Shown here: piece after piece, positions 7,626 through 16,088 of the stretch
Layout of the letters: every line of letters begins with the position of its first letter
Numbering within the stretch: position 1 is the stretch's first letter
From: Candidatus Gastranaerophilales bacterium
GTDB taxonomy: Bacteria > Cyanobacteriota > Vampirovibrionia > Gastranaerophilales > Gastranaerophilaceae
Assembly: GCA_947588755.1 (NCBI GenBank)
Contig: CANPZB010000015.1
Span: forward strand, 1-34,100
Direction: 5' to 3'
DNA length: 34,100 bases
Notes under the pieces: generated by a model
What the model was told of the DNA's origin: nothing
Databases searched by the model: none
The model's input: the letters and a program-made list of their open reading frames with translations, nothing else
Position numbers and translations under genes: made by a program

Positions 7626-9713
7626 ATGGCAAGAAAAACTCCATTAGAAAAAATCAGAAACATTGGTATTGCCGCACACATAGATGCGGGCAAAACCACT
7701 ACAACCGAACGTATTTTGTTCTACACGGGCAAGACTCATAAAATCGGTGAAGTTCATGACGGTGCTGCCGTAACCGACTTTATGGAACAGGAACGTGAAA
7801 GAGGTATTACAATTCAGTCCGCTGCGGTAACTGCGGAATGGAAAGGACATCAAATTAACATTATTGATACTCCGGGACACGTTGACTTTACTATTGAAGT
7901 TGAACGTTCTTTGCGTGTATTGGACGGTGTTGTTGCCGTATTCTGTGCAGTCGGCGGTGTTCAGTCCCAATCGGAAACTGTTTGGCGTCAGGCTAACAGA
8001 TATGAAGTTCCGAGAATGGTTTTTGTCAATAAAATGGACAGAACCGGTGCAAACTTCTATCGTGTTGTTGACCAGATTAGAAACAGACTCGGAGCTAACG
8101 CTCATCCCATCAGATTACCTATAGGTGCTGAGGACAAATTCCAGGGTCTGGTTGATTTGTTTGAAATGAAAGCTTATATTTACACAAACGATTTAGGTAC
8201 GGATATAAAAGAGGAAGAAATTCCCGCCGATATGGCAGACAAGGCAAAAGAATACAGAGATGCACTTGTTGAAGCCATTGCGGAATGCGATGACGATGTT
8301 ATGATGAAGTACCTTGAAGGCGAAGAAATCTCAATCGAAGAACTTAAAAAAGGCTTGAGAAAAGGTGTTTGCGAAAACAAAATCGTCCCCGTAACTTGCG
8401 GTACGGCATTCAAAAACAAAGGTGTTCAATTACTTTTGGACTCCGTAGTTGAGTTAATGCCTTCACCTGTTGACGTTAAAGCTATTGAAGGTGAACTTGA
8501 AGACGGTACAAGAACCGAAAGACATTCTTCCGACGAAGAACCTTTCTCGGCACTTGCATTTAAGGTTATGACTGACCCCTATGTAGGTCGTTTGACTTTC
8601 TTGAGAATATATTCAGGAAAATTAACTTCCGGTTCTTACGTATTGAACGCAACTAACGGTAAAAAAGAACGTATATCAAGGCTTGTACAAATGTATGCTG
8701 ACCAGAGAATTGAAGAAAACGAAGTATATGCAGGCGATATATGTGCAGCCGTAGGTTTGAAAGATACAACAACAGGCGACACTCTTTGTGATGAAAAAAG
8801 CCCGATTATCTTAGAAAAAATGACCTTCCCCGAACCGGTTATTTCGGTAGCTATTGAGCCTAAAACGAAAGCCGATCAGGACAAAATGGGTATTGCACTT
8901 CAAAAACTTGCGGAAGAAGACCCGTCATTCCGTGTCAAATCCGATACCGAAACAGGTCAGACAATTATATCCGGTATGGGTGAACTTCACCTTGATATTA
9001 TTGTTGACCGTTTGATGAGGGAATTTAAGGTTGACGCGAATGTAGGTAAGCCTCAGGTTGCGTATCGTGAAACAATTCGCGGTAATGCGGATCAGGATTC
9101 CAAATTCATCCGTCAATCAGGTGGTAAAGGTCAGTACGGACACGTTAAAATCAGAATTGCTCCTGCGGATGAAAATGCCGGATTTGTATTTGAAAACAAA
9201 ATCGTCGGCGGTGCCATTCCTAAAGAATATATCGAACCTGCAAGAAAAGGTATGGAAGAAGCACTTGAAGGCGGTATTCTGGCAGGTTTCCCGATGATAG
9301 ACGTAAAAGTTGAACTTTATGACGGTTCGTTCCACGAAGTTGACTCATCGGAAATGGCATTTAAAATAGCAGGTTCAATGGCTATTAAAGAAGGGTGCAG
9401 AAAAGCTAAACCCTGCATACTTGAACCTATGATGAAGGTAGAAATTGAAGTTCCCGAAGAAAACACGGGCGACATAATCGGGGATATATCTTCCCGCCGC
9501 GGACGTGTTGAAGGTATGGAAATCATTGAAGGTACAGGTATTCAAAAAATTAATGCAATAGTACCTCTCGGTGAAATGTTCGGATATGCTACCGACATAC
9601 GTTCAAAAACTCAAGGACGCGGTACTTTCTCAATGGAATTCAAATGCTACGAACAAGTTCCGGCAAATATTGAAAAAGAAATCATTGAGAAATCAGGTGC
9701 AAGCAAAGAATAG
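7626..9713 (+). CDS. fusA: Elongation factor G
   Basis: 695 residues, the family's normal length. Translocation GTPase of the ribosome. The G1 loop [13 protein letters not shown] is at about 17-29, with the switch region [12 protein letters not shown]3 DTPGHVDF and G4 NKMD. Domain II, domain IV (including GGKGQYGHV) and domain V ([18 protein letters not shown]) are all present. SD AAGGAAAA precedes the ATG. It has its own promoter and strong terminator; rpsL, rpsG and tuf are not adjacent, so it lies outside the usual str operon. The sequence looks like a canonical housekeeping EF-G rather than a diverged paralogue. Confidence 0.97.
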   Translation: MARKTPLEKIRNIGIAAHIDAGKTTTTERILFYTGKTHKIGEVHDGAAVTDFMEQERERGITIQSAAVTAEWKGHQINIIDTPGHVDFTIEVERSLRVLDGVVAVFCAVGGVQSQSETVWRQANRYEVPRMVFVNKMDRTGANFYRVVDQIRNRLGANAHPIRLPIGAEDKFQGLVDLFEMKAYIYTNDLGTDIKEEEIPADMADKAKEYRDALVEAIAECDDDVMMKYLEGEEISIEELKKGLRKGVCENKIVPVTCGTAFKNKGVQLLLDSVVELMPSPVDVKAIEGELEDGTRTERHSSDEEPFSALAFKVMTDPYVGRLTFLRIYSGKLTSGSYVLNATNGKKERISRLVQMYADQRIEENEVYAGDICAAVGLKDTTTGDTLCDEKSPIILEKMTFPEPVISVAIEPKTKADQDKMGIALQKLAEEDPSFRVKSDTETGQTIISGMGELHLDIIVDRLMREFKVDANVGKPQVAYRETIRGNADQDSKFIRQSGGKGQYGHVKIRIAPADENAGFVFENKIVGGAIPKEYIEPARKGMEEALEGGILAGFPMIDVKVELYDGSFHEVDSSEMAFKIAGSMAIKEGCRKAKPCILEPMMKVEIEVPEENTGDIIGDISSRRGRVEGMEIIEGTGIQKINAIVPLGEMFGYATDIRSKTQGRGTFSMEFKCYEQVPANIEKEIIEKSGASKE

Positions 9714-9741
9714 AATTTGTTTAAATTCTTTGATATTTTGC

Positions 9742-9774
9742 AAAAAGACAGGATTAATTTCCTGTCTTTTTGTT
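9742..9774 (+). terminator. Rho-independent terminator of fusA
   Basis: Eleven-bp stem AAAAAGACAGG (9742-9752) / CCTGTCTTTTT (9761-9771) with an 8-nt loop and a T-rich tail. Confidence 0.9.
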
Positions 9775-9778
9775 TAAT

Positions 9779-9805
9779 AAAAAACCGCTTTTTTAAGTAA
9801 GCGGT
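9779..9805 (-). terminator. Rho-independent terminator of coiled-coil gene A
   Basis: Read on the minus strand: stem ACCGCTT/AAGCGGT (arms 9799-9805 and 9784-9790) followed by six T (9779-9784). It lies 58 nt after the stop of the gene at 9863-11089. Confidence 0.8.
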
Positions 9806-9862
9806 CGGGAAAGTCAAAATTTTTGTTCTTAAGGAAATTAAAATATATAGGAATCAAATTTA

Positions 9863-11089
9863 TTAACCGAATGTATTAAACGATTTTTCGACGTTTTTAT
9901 CAATAATGTTTTTAACCGAATCGTATTCTGTTTGCAATGCACTATGTTCGGTATCAAGTTTTTTTAGTTCAAGGTCGAGTTTTTTATCTTTTCTTTCGAG
10001 GTCATCCAAATCTTGTGTATATTTAGTTTCAGCTGCCGCAATTTTTTGTTCGTCTTTTACTTCTTCAATGGATTCATCATCGCTTATGGAAGTGGAAACG
10101 AAAGTTTTCTTGGAGGTGCTGTAATATTCCAGAAGCAATTCACCTTTTCTGAGCATTTCTTCAAAAGTTGAACGGTCTTTTTCGGGTGAACTTTTTTCAT
10201 CTCTAACGTATTTGTAATTACCTGTTCCGTCTAAAGCCAAACTTGCCTGATTAGTATAAGCAAAATATCCTGAGGACTGCATTTTGTAGAACAGATTTTT
10301 ATAATAAGCGATAGCTGACACATTGTCGGCATCTGATGCGTTTTTATAGTTATTTACATCATAGTGTGTACTCAAGTAGGCTTCAGTAATCGCAGCCGCA
10401 TAATCATATAATTCACGTTGAGCCTGAGTAGTGCCTTCATAGTTTATCGGTACTTCTTTACCTTTTTCAGAATAATGTGCATAACCATATAAATATTTAT
10501 TGGTGTCTTTTTCGTATACATCGGTCCAACCGAATTGTGTATAAAGTCCTTCTTCCTTATCAATTTCGTGACCGTCGCTGTCATTGGTTTCTAAATCCAA
10601 ATCTACACCGATACTTTCAAAATATTTATCCCATGCCTGATGGACTTTTTCCGCAGCGGCCTGTTGATTTGTATCTTCAGAATTATCATTTTCGTCATAT
10701 CTAATTGTTAAATCCGATTGTGAGTACCCCAAGGCTTTAAGAAATCTGTTGAAGTCTCCGTTGCAGTCTTTATAAGCATCCGCAATTTTGGCGGTAACCA
10801 TAATTCTGCCCATGGTATCTGTTACAACATATTGTTTGGATTCTTCAAACATTTGCATACCGGTCATCAAACCGTAAGAAATATCTTTATAAATAGCTTC
10901 CGAGCCGTTAAATCCCGTCAAAACAGTAAGTTTTGTAGCTGACAATGCTTCGTTGTATTCGGCATTAACCTGCTGGGTTTGGTCTGCTAATCTTTGTTTT
11001 GAATAAGAAACAGCCTGACCTGAATTTTCGTTGTCGGTCAATCTGGCTGTTATACTTAGTAAACGTGCTTGTGAAGCTGACATTCCCAT
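9863..11089 (-). CDS. Uncharacterised coiled-coil protein A (axial/secreted-like family)
   Basis: 408 residues, not a known family to me. It begins MGMSASQARLLSITARLTD and continues as a helix to about residue 75 (EYNEALSATKL). The central ~250 residues are acidic and rich in Asp, Asn and Tyr. The last ~65 residues are a Lys/Glu/Asp/Leu coiled coil (KLDLELKKLDTEHSALQTEY) ending in KNVEKSFNTFG. The protein at 17733-19460 shares both ends: QARLL-IT-R, LS-TKL, LDTE, TEYD, KN-EKSF. There is no signal peptide or membrane segment. Helical conserved ends around a variable middle recall flagellin-type axial proteins; this is an analogy only. It has its own terminator, a sigma-28-like element and a 26-bp dyad upstream. 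SD GAAAGGAAAT precedes the ATG at 11089. Confidence 0.8.
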   Translation of the reverse strand: MGMSASQARLLSITARLTDNENSGQAVSYSKQRLADQTQQVNAEYNEALSATKLTVLTGFNGSEAIYKDISYGLMTGMQMFEESKQYVVTDTMGRIMVTAKIADAYKDCNGDFNRFLKALGYSQSDLTIRYDENDNSEDTNQQAAAEKVHQAWDKYFESIGVDLDLETNDSDGHEIDKEEGLYTQFGWTDVYEKDTNKYLYGYAHYSEKGKEVPINYEGTTQAQRELYDYAAAITEAYLSTHYDVNNYKNASDADNVSAIAYYKNLFYKMQSSGYFAYTNQASLALDGTGNYKYVRDEKSSPEKDRSTFEEMLRKGELLLEYYSTSKKTFVSTSISDDESIEEVKDEQKIAAAETKYTQDLDDLERKDKKLDLELKKLDTEHSALQTEYDSVKNIIDKNVEKSFNTFG

Positions 11090-11123
11090 GATTTATTTCC
11101 TTTCAATAGTTTCTGTAATCATG

Positions 11124-11151
11124 TTTACGGCACATTTTGCTTTGAACTTTA
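11124..11151 (-). promoter_or_regulatory. Sigma-28-like promoter of coiled-coil gene A
   Basis: On the minus strand TAAAGTTC (first four bases 11151-11148), then GCCGTAAA (11131-11124), with 16 nt between TAAA and GCCG. The classical FliA/sigma-28 promoter is TAAA-N15-GCCGATAA. The gene at 17733-19460 has the same arrangement with the same 16-nt distance. Conventional sigma-70 boxes are not evident here. Confidence 0.5.
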
Positions 11152-11162
11152 AATTTTTAACC

Positions 11163-11188
11163 GATATGTTAACAAATTGTAACATATC
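11163..11188. promoter_or_regulatory. 26-bp perfect dyad (candidate operator) upstream of gene A
   Basis: GATATGTTA (11163-11171) and TAACATATC (11180-11188) are perfect 9-bp inverted repeats with an 8-bp spacer. The site contains TGTTAACA (11167-11174) and TGTAACA (11178-11184), the half-sites found upstream of the other three genes of this putative regulon. It ends about 15 bp upstream of the sigma-28-like element. Confidence 0.6.
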
Positions 11189-11191
11189 AGA

Positions 11192-11212
11192 TACCGATTA
11201 ATTACCGATTAA
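11192..11212. repeat. Direct repeat TACCGATTAA x2, 11-bp period
   Basis: TACCGATTAA at 11192-11201 and 11203-11212, one helical turn apart, between gene A and glmS and next to the 26-bp dyad. A degenerate relative, TAACCGATAT, is at 11158-11167. This spacing is typical of OmpR/PhoB-type boxes, but no regulator is known here. Confidence 0.45.
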
Positions 11213-11269
11213 CTTTGTAAAATTTTGATGTAAAACTTTTATAAGGATATTTAATTTTGAGTTTTTCAA

Positions 11270-11278
11270 TGTTATAAT
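11270..11278 (+). promoter_or_regulatory. Extended -10 promoter of glmS
   Basis: TGTTATAAT: TG at 11270-11271 plus TATAAT at 11273-11278, 28 bp before the glmS ATG, with no strong -35. The same AATGTTATAATT string lies just upstream of the RgpF-like gene (TATAAT at 16549-16554). Confidence 0.55.
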
Positions 11279-11306
11279 TCACTATATTGATTACGGAGAG
11301 GAAAAT

Positions 11307-13151
11307 ATGTGCGGAATAGTAGGATATGCAGGTAACAAATCAGTAGTTGATATACTTTTGGACGGCTTGGAACAGCTGGAATACAGAGGATACGATTCCT
11401 CGGGTATTGCCGTAAAGTGTAAAGACGGTATAAAAGTATATAAAGCCGAAGGAAAACTCGGAAATTTGCGTAATGTTTTGAGTAATTGCCTTGATGAATT
11501 TAAAACTTCTACCTGCGGTATCGGACATATAAGATGGGCAACTCATGGTGCTCCTACGGTTTTGAACGCTCATCCGCATACTTGTACCTGCGGTAATCTG
11601 GTTATTGTTCATAACGGTATAATAGAAAATTACAAAGAATTACGCGAAAAACTTACCGCTTCGGGTTGTACTTTTCGCTCTCAAACTGATACGGAAGCGG
11701 TTGCACATCTTGTCGCTCGCAAGTATTTTGAAGTAAAAGATTTAACCGAAGCTGTCAGACTCGCTTCCAAAGAACTCGAGGGGGCTTACGCACTTTGTGT
11801 AATGCACAACGATTATAATAACACCATAGTCGCAACAAAAAGAAACGCTCCGTTACTTATCGGTTACGGAGAGAATGAATTCTTTGCGGCATCTGATGTC
11901 CCGGCAATTATTAAGCATACCAACAAAGCGGTTTATCTTAACGATAACGAAATAGCTACACTTAACCCCGCAGGAATTAAATTTATTGACGGAGAAGGAA
12001 ACGTAATAACCCCAAGGGTTGAAACGCTTCCATGGGAGCCTGTTGCACTCAGTAAAATGGGTTATAAGCACTTTATGCTTAAGGAAATCCATGAGCAGTC
12101 CGATGTAATAAGGAATATTCTTATCGGTAAATTGCATGCACCTGATGAAAATATCGTATTAAACGAAGTTAAGCTTGATAAAAATACATTGAAAAATCTT
12201 AACCGTATTCAAATTGTAGCCTGCGGAACTTCTTTGCATGCGGCAATGGTAGGAAAGTATCTGATAGAGAATTTCTGTGATATTGCGGTTGATGTGGAAG
12301 CCTCCAGTGAATATATTTACAGAAAAACGGTTACTGACACTCATACTCTGGTAATAGGTGTTTCACAGTCAGGCGAAACTGCTGATACTTTGACTGCCGT
12401 AAAACAGTCAAAAGCACGCGGTTCGCATATCCTTATTATAACAAACAGACCCGACAGTGCCATGGCAAGAGAAGCCGACAGCCTTGTCCCTGTTAACGCT
12501 GGGATTGAAGTTTCGGTTGCCGCAACAAAATCTTACACGGCACAGCTTATGGCATTTTATCTTTTGGCATTGTATATGGCGGAAATTAAAGAAAGCATGA
12601 GCAAAACGGATTTACAGGCTTTGAAGGCCGAAATGATGCAGCTTCCGCAAAAGGTTGACCAAATTCTTGCACAAACTGACGAAATTAAAAAATGTGCTCA
12701 TGCATTTGCCAATACAAAGAACTTTATTTACGTGGCAAGGGGGATAAATTATCCTACTGCACTTGAAGGAGCGTTAAAGCTAAAAGAAATCAGCTATATT
12801 AACGCAACGGGTTATCCCGCGGGCGAACTTAAACATGGGCCGATAGCCATGCTTGATGAAACAATGCCTGTGCTTTCAATATTAATGCTTGGAACGGTTT
12901 ATGAAAAAATCCTTTCAAACAGTGAAGAAGCTAAGGCAAGAAATGCACAAATGATAGCATTAACGAATTCCGATGATAAAAAACTTGATGATTTATTTGA
13001 TTATATAATCCGAGTTCCTGCCGTACAAGAGTTGTTTTCGCCCATAATAGCAATGGTTCCTTTGCAGCTTTTGGCTTACTATATTGCCGAATTTTTGGGT
13101 AAAGACGTTGACCAGCCCAGAAACCTCGCTAAATCGGTAACTGTTGAATGA
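11307..13151 (+). CDS. glmS: Glutamine--fructose-6-phosphate aminotransferase (isomerizing)
   Basis: 614 residues, normal length. It makes glucosamine-6-phosphate from fructose-6-phosphate and glutamine, the first step to UDP-GlcNAc. The N-terminal glutaminase domain starts MCGIVGYAG with the nucleophile Cys2, then GIGHIRWATHG and HNGIIENY. Two SIS sugar-binding domains follow (CGTSLHAA, SQSGETADT; later GRGINYPTALEGALKLKEI in the variant ARGINYPTALEG, GELKHGPIA). The C-terminus is LAKSVTVE. The SD (GGAGAGGAAAA) is strong. The stop overlaps the start of a 50-codon ORF. No glmS ribozyme was recognised in the short leader. Confidence 0.97.
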   Translation: MCGIVGYAGNKSVVDILLDGLEQLEYRGYDSSGIAVKCKDGIKVYKAEGKLGNLRNVLSNCLDEFKTSTCGIGHIRWATHGAPTVLNAHPHTCTCGNLVIVHNGIIENYKELREKLTASGCTFRSQTDTEAVAHLVARKYFEVKDLTEAVRLASKELEGAYALCVMHNDYNNTIVATKRNAPLLIGYGENEFFAASDVPAIIKHTNKAVYLNDNEIATLNPAGIKFIDGEGNVITPRVETLPWEPVALSKMGYKHFMLKEIHEQSDVIRNILIGKLHAPDENIVLNEVKLDKNTLKNLNRIQIVACGTSLHAAMVGKYLIENFCDIAVDVEASSEYIYRKTVTDTHTLVIGVSQSGETADTLTAVKQSKARGSHILIITNRPDSAMAREADSLVPVNAGIEVSVAATKSYTAQLMAFYLLALYMAEIKESMSKTDLQALKAEMMQLPQKVDQILAQTDEIKKCAHAFANTKNFIYVARGINYPTALEGALKLKEISYINATGYPAGELKHGPIAMLDETMPVLSILMLGTVYEKILSNSEEAKARNAQMIALTNSDDKKLDDLFDYIIRVPAVQELFSPIIAMVPLQLLAYYIAEFLGKDVDQPRNLAKSVTVE

Positions 13152-13300
13152 TTAAATCAGATTTAATAAAAATTAAAAATACGGGTAATATTAATGATTT
13201 TCTTATCGAAAACAGTTTAAAAGATAAGAATATTGTTCGTTGGGCTGTAGTAGCCGTCGACGAAGAATTTATCACGATAAGCTTATCGTACGAAATATAA
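13148..13300 (+). CDS. Small ORF coupled to glmS, 50 residues, unknown
   Basis: The ATG (13148-13150) overlaps the glmS stop as ATGA, the classic arrangement for translational coupling. The product (MIKSDLIKIKNTGNINDFLI to VRWAVVAVDEEFITISLSYEI) alternates a short helix and beta strands, with no signal or membrane segment. It is not recognised. Codon use resembles its neighbours. It ends 4 nt before the end of the convergent XRE gene. Confidence 0.55.
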   Translation: MIKSDLIKIKNTGNINDFLIENSLKDKNIVRWAVVAVDEEFITISLSYEI

Positions 13301-13304
13301 TTTT

Positions 13305-13523
13305 TTAAAGCGGTTTTAAAAACAGATTGGAAATATTTATATCAAGAGCCTCGGAGATTTTAAGCAGAGTAGTATATTTTGGGTCATTCACGCCGCATTC
13401 TATGCAGCTGATTGCCCGTCGGGACAAATCAGTTTTTTCGGCAAGTTCTTCTTGCGACAACCCCTTTTTTAAACGTTCAAATCTGATTCTTTGACCTAAA
13501 ATGAGTAATTTATCATTTTTCAT
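13305..13523 (-). CDS. XRE-family helix-turn-helix regulator, 72 residues
   Basis: Almost the whole protein is one Cro/C1-type HTH domain: LGQRIRFERLKKGLSQEELA, then DLSRRAISCIECGVNDPKYTTLLKISEALDI. There is no extra sensor domain. It probably dimerises and represses a nearby promoter. It is divergent from the prepilin at 13646, whose sigma-70 promoter (13540-13568) lies directly in front of it, so that promoter and its own are the obvious candidate targets; this is inference. Confidence 0.85.
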   Translation of the reverse strand: MKNDKLLILGQRIRFERLKKGLSQEELAEKTDLSRRAISCIECGVNDPKYTTLLKISEALDINISNLFLKPL

Positions 13524-13539
13524 AACTCAATTTTATTTG

Positions 13540-13568
13540 TTGACAAAATTTACTCTATGCTATAAAAT
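13540..13568 (+). promoter_or_regulatory. Sigma-70 promoter of the 13646 prepilin gene
   Basis: -35 TTGACA (13540-13545), 17-bp spacer, -10 TAAAAT (13563-13568). It lies between the divergent XRE regulator and the prepilin gene, leaving a leader of about 70 nt. Confidence 0.75.
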
Positions 13569-13645
13569 TATCTTATGATAACTATAAATCATAAAAATGA
13601 AGAATTATACACAATTCTGATTTGCATGATAAAGGAGAATAGGAC

Positions 13646-14428
13646 ATGAAAAGGAATTTAAAAATCGCTTTTACTCTGGCAGAAGTTCTAATCACCCTCG
13701 GGATAATTGGTGTTGTTGCGGCAATGACTATGCCGTCATTAATTCAAAAACATCAGGAAAGAGAAACTGTCGTTAAACTAAAGAAATTTTACAGTACAAT
13801 TTCACAAAGTTATCTGTTTGCCGTGCAAGAATACGGAACACCCTCGGAATGGGGAATAACAGGCAGAGATGTAGGAAGTAAAGACAAGAATGAGGAGTCC
13901 TATGCCGCAACAAACGCAATTCTTGTACGTGACAGGCTTTTAAAAAATGTCAAAAAGACCCGTGTCTGTGATAATGCAAAAAACCAAAAAGCTTGCGGGT
14001 TTGCTAATGAAATTTATTTTTTAGACGGTCAAACAAAGGATTCTACAATATCAGGTTCTTCTGCCTTAACGGCTTCAGCAGCTCTGGCTGACGGTAGTTC
14101 TGTGATGTTTATTGCAAATGGTGCAGCCCTAAGTAACAGAGGTCCGGGTGCATTAGCTTATACTGCCGGAATTATATATTATGATATTAACGGGATTAAA
14201 CCGCCCAATACTTACGGAAAAGATTTCTTTTTCTTTTATTTGACTAACCAAAATATTATGCCTTGCGGTACGGAAGATGAAACACTTTATACTTTTAATA
14301 ATAATTGCGTTAACGTCCGCAACCAGGCAGGTGTGGGCTGTACAGCTTGGGTAATTTTTAACGAAAACATGGATTACCTGCATTGTGATGATTTGTCTTG
14401 GAACGGTAAACATAAGTGTTCTGACTAA
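13646..14428 (+). CDS. Type IV prepilin-like protein
   Basis: 260 residues with a normal short leader (MKRNLKIA) and prepilin cleavage before FTLAEVLITLG, with Glu at +5 and Ala instead of Gly at -1. The hydrophobic helix IIGVVAAMTMPSLIQ follows, then a globular domain with about seven cysteines, including a pair around CDNAKNQKAC and others in CGTEDETLYTFNNNC, VGCTAW and the final HKC. Such proteins assemble into type IV pili or pseudopili, or stay as minor pilins. SD AAAGGAGAATAGG. No other pilus gene is adjacent, as is common for scattered pilins in this lineage. The last eight codons recur twice downstream. Confidence 0.9.
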   Translation: MKRNLKIAFTLAEVLITLGIIGVVAAMTMPSLIQKHQERETVVKLKKFYSTISQSYLFAVQEYGTPSEWGITGRDVGSKDKNEESYAATNAILVRDRLLKNVKKTRVCDNAKNQKACGFANEIYFLDGQTKDSTISGSSALTASAALADGSSVMFIANGAALSNRGPGALAYTAGIIYYDINGIKPPNTYGKDFFFFYLTNQNIMPCGTEDETLYTFNNNCVNVRNQAGVGCTAWVIFNENMDYLHCDDLSWNGKHKCSD

Positions 14429-14539
14429 AACCGTGTTGCAGGGTAAAAAAGGGAAGGGAAACACAAATGTTCTGACTAAGCCTGTCCCAGCGGGCTACGT
14501 GCGTAGCATTGGGATGGTAAGCATAAGTGTTCAGACTAA
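14405..14539 (+). repeat. Three degenerate copies of the prepilin 3' end
   Basis: The last eight codons of the prepilin (GKHKCSD plus stop) occur at 14405-14428, 14456-14479 and 14516-14539. All three translate identically, and every difference between them is at a third codon position (GGT/GGG, AAA/AAG, CAT/CAC, AAG/AAA, TCT/TCA). Copy 3 is preceded by TGG GAT, copy 1 by TGG AAC. Homology continues for about 10 nt past the stop in copies 1 and 3. Copies 2 and 3 lie outside any visible gene. Confidence 0.85.
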
Positions 14540-14622
14540 AACGGTGTGAAAAGTGAGAAGTGAGAGGTAGAAAGGTTCGTTACGGGTGCTTTAGCACCCG
14601 ATAAGGTCCTCTCACTTCTCAC
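14494..14622. repeat. Palindromic intergenic elements between prepilin and metK
   Basis: GCTACG-TG-CGTAGC (14494-14507) is also present inside the left prepilin leader (188-200). GTGAGAAGTGAGAGG (14553-14567) and its exact complement (14608-14622) form a 15-bp stem around an inner hairpin GGGTGCT-TT-AGCACCC (14584-14599). Twenty bases of this element (14598-14617) also match positions 249-268 in the left prepilin leader, on the opposite strand. The rest of 14623-14700 shows no gene. Confidence 0.8.
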
Positions 14623-14709
14623 CTCTCACCCAAAGAGGTAACAACGAAAAAATTAATATTTTTTTATAAAATATTTGCTTTTCAATGTTTACTGTTGTAA
14701 ACTTTATAG

Positions 14710-14756
14710 TGCCGGGTCGGAATTAAAAACCTTACCGGCATGTATAGAAATTAAGG
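14710..14756 (+). promoter_or_regulatory. Possible pseudoknot occluding the metK ribosome-binding site
   Basis: Stem 1: TGCCGG (14710-14715) / CCGGCA (14735-14740), 19-nt loop. The 3' part of the loop, CCTTA (14730-14734), is complementary to TAAGG (14752-14756) of the metK SD region, so an H-type pseudoknot could hide the SD. Small SAM-sensing riboswitches of this topology exist in front of methionine genes, but I do not see a consensus I can name. A GTTTAC-tgtt-GTAAAC dyad lies at about 14687-14702. Confidence 0.35.
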
Positions 14757-14765
14757 AGAAAAAAA

Positions 14766-16031
14766 ATGACACCAAAAAACTTTTTATTCACTTCCGAATC
14801 AGTTACGGAAGGTCACCCCGACAAAGTTTGCGACCAAATTTCAGACGCAATTTTGGACGAGTTTTTATCAAAGTATCCACAGGCACGTGTAGCGGCAGAA
14901 ACAACTGTTACTACGGGAATTGCACTTGTTTGCGGTGAAATTACGGCGGACTGTTATGTTGATATTCCCGCCGTTGTCAGAGATACCATTAAAAACATCG
15001 GTTATGTGGGCAATGCAGGCGGCGGTTTTGATTACAAAACCTGTGCGGTTTTAACGAGTATTGATGAGCAGTCGGCAGATATTGCGGGCGGTGTGAACAA
15101 AGCTTTTGAAACACGTTCCGATAATGCTGATACTTCGGTTTCGGAAACTGAAAACATCGGTGCGGGCGATCAGGGAATTATGTTCGGTTACGCTTGTAAC
15201 GAAACTCCCGAACTTATGCCGCTTCCTATCAGTCTGGCACACAAGCTTTCTTACAGGCTTGCTCAGATTAGGAAAGAGGGAATTGTTAACTATTTAAGAC
15301 CCGACGGAAAATCACAGGTTACGGTTGAATACGTTGACGGCAAACCTTCAAGAATAGATACGGTTTTAATATCCGCTCAGCATGACCCTGAAATTAACGG
15401 GATTTCCGATAATTCAAAAGTTCAGGAAATTATCAGAAATGATATTAAAAAATACGTTATAGATTTCGTTTTTGCACATGAAGATATAAAACTTGATGCA
15501 CGTACGAAAATTCTTGTAAACCCGTCAGGCAGATTTGTAGTAGGCGGTCCGCAGGGCGATGCAGGCTTGACCGGACGTAAGATTATTGTAGATACTTACG
15601 GCGGTTATTCGCGTCATGGCGGCGGTGCTTTTTCGGGCAAAGACCCTACAAAGGTTGACCGTTCTGCGGCTTATGCGGCACGCTGGGTTGCAAAAAACAT
15701 TGTAGCGGCAGGTCTTGCGGAAAAATGTGAAATCGAATTGGCTTATGCTATCGGTGTTGCTCAACCTGTTTCCGTAATGGTTGATACTTTCGGTACGGGC
15801 AGAATTTCAGACGATGAAATTTCAAGACTCGTCAGCAAAAACTTTGACTTGAGACCGGCAGCTATAATTAATCAGTTTGACTTACGCGGTTTGCCTGCTA
15901 AAAACGGCGGCAAGTTCTATCAATTATTGGCGGCTTACGGTCACATGGGCAGAACTGATATTGATGTTCCGTGGGAAAAAGTTAATAAAGCGGATATCTT
16001 GAAATCAGAAGCTCTGGCATTAAGTTGTTAG
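14766..16031 (+). CDS. metK: S-adenosylmethionine synthetase
   Basis: 421 residues, somewhat longer than the 384 of E. coli. It makes SAM from methionine and ATP. Diagnostic stretches: [18 protein letters not shown] (start of the ATP/Mg site), [15 protein letters not shown] (methionine-binding motif), [29 protein letters not shown] (P-loop-like phosphate binding) and [26 protein letters not shown] lies 7 nt before the ATG. It is monocistronic with a strong terminator, and functionally linked to ahcY at 26983. Confidence 0.97.
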   Translation: MTPKNFLFTSESVTEGHPDKVCDQISDAILDEFLSKYPQARVAAETTVTTGIALVCGEITADCYVDIPAVVRDTIKNIGYVGNAGGGFDYKTCAVLTSIDEQSADIAGGVNKAFETRSDNADTSVSETENIGAGDQGIMFGYACNETPELMPLPISLAHKLSYRLAQIRKEGIVNYLRPDGKSQVTVEYVDGKPSRIDTVLISAQHDPEINGISDNSKVQEIIRNDIKKYVIDFVFAHEDIKLDARTKILVNPSGRFVVGGPQGDAGLTGRKIIVDTYGGYSRHGGGAFSGKDPTKVDRSAAYAARWVAKNIVAAGLAEKCEIELAYAIGVAQPVSVMVDTFGTGRISDDEISRLVSKNFDLRPAAIINQFDLRGLPAKNGGKFYQLLAAYGHMGRTDIDVPWEKVNKADILKSEALALSC

Positions 16032-16045
16032 ATTTTTGAGACAAT

Positions 16046-16076
16046 AAAAAACCCCTCCTTTTGGGAGGGGTTTTTT
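16046..16076. terminator. Strong bidirectional terminator between metK and gene C
   Basis: CCCCTCC (16052-16058) pairs with GGGAGGGG (16063-16070), flanked by six A on one side and six T on the other, so it can work on both convergent transcripts. Confidence 0.92.
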
Positions 16077-16088
16077 GTTTTTCTTTTG

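Noticed and set aside
7644-8105. 153-codon minus-strand ORF inside fusA
   Set aside because: Antisense shadow of a clearly conserved gene; no SD or domain.
14553-14622. Terminator of the second prepilin gene
   Set aside because: A large stem without a T run, 125 nt past the stop and shared with coding sequence elsewhere; better explained as a dispersed palindromic repeat.
14540-14765. Known SAM riboswitch (SAM-I, II, III) upstream of metK
   Set aside because: None of the consensus cores I know is visible; only a generic pseudoknot possibility remains.
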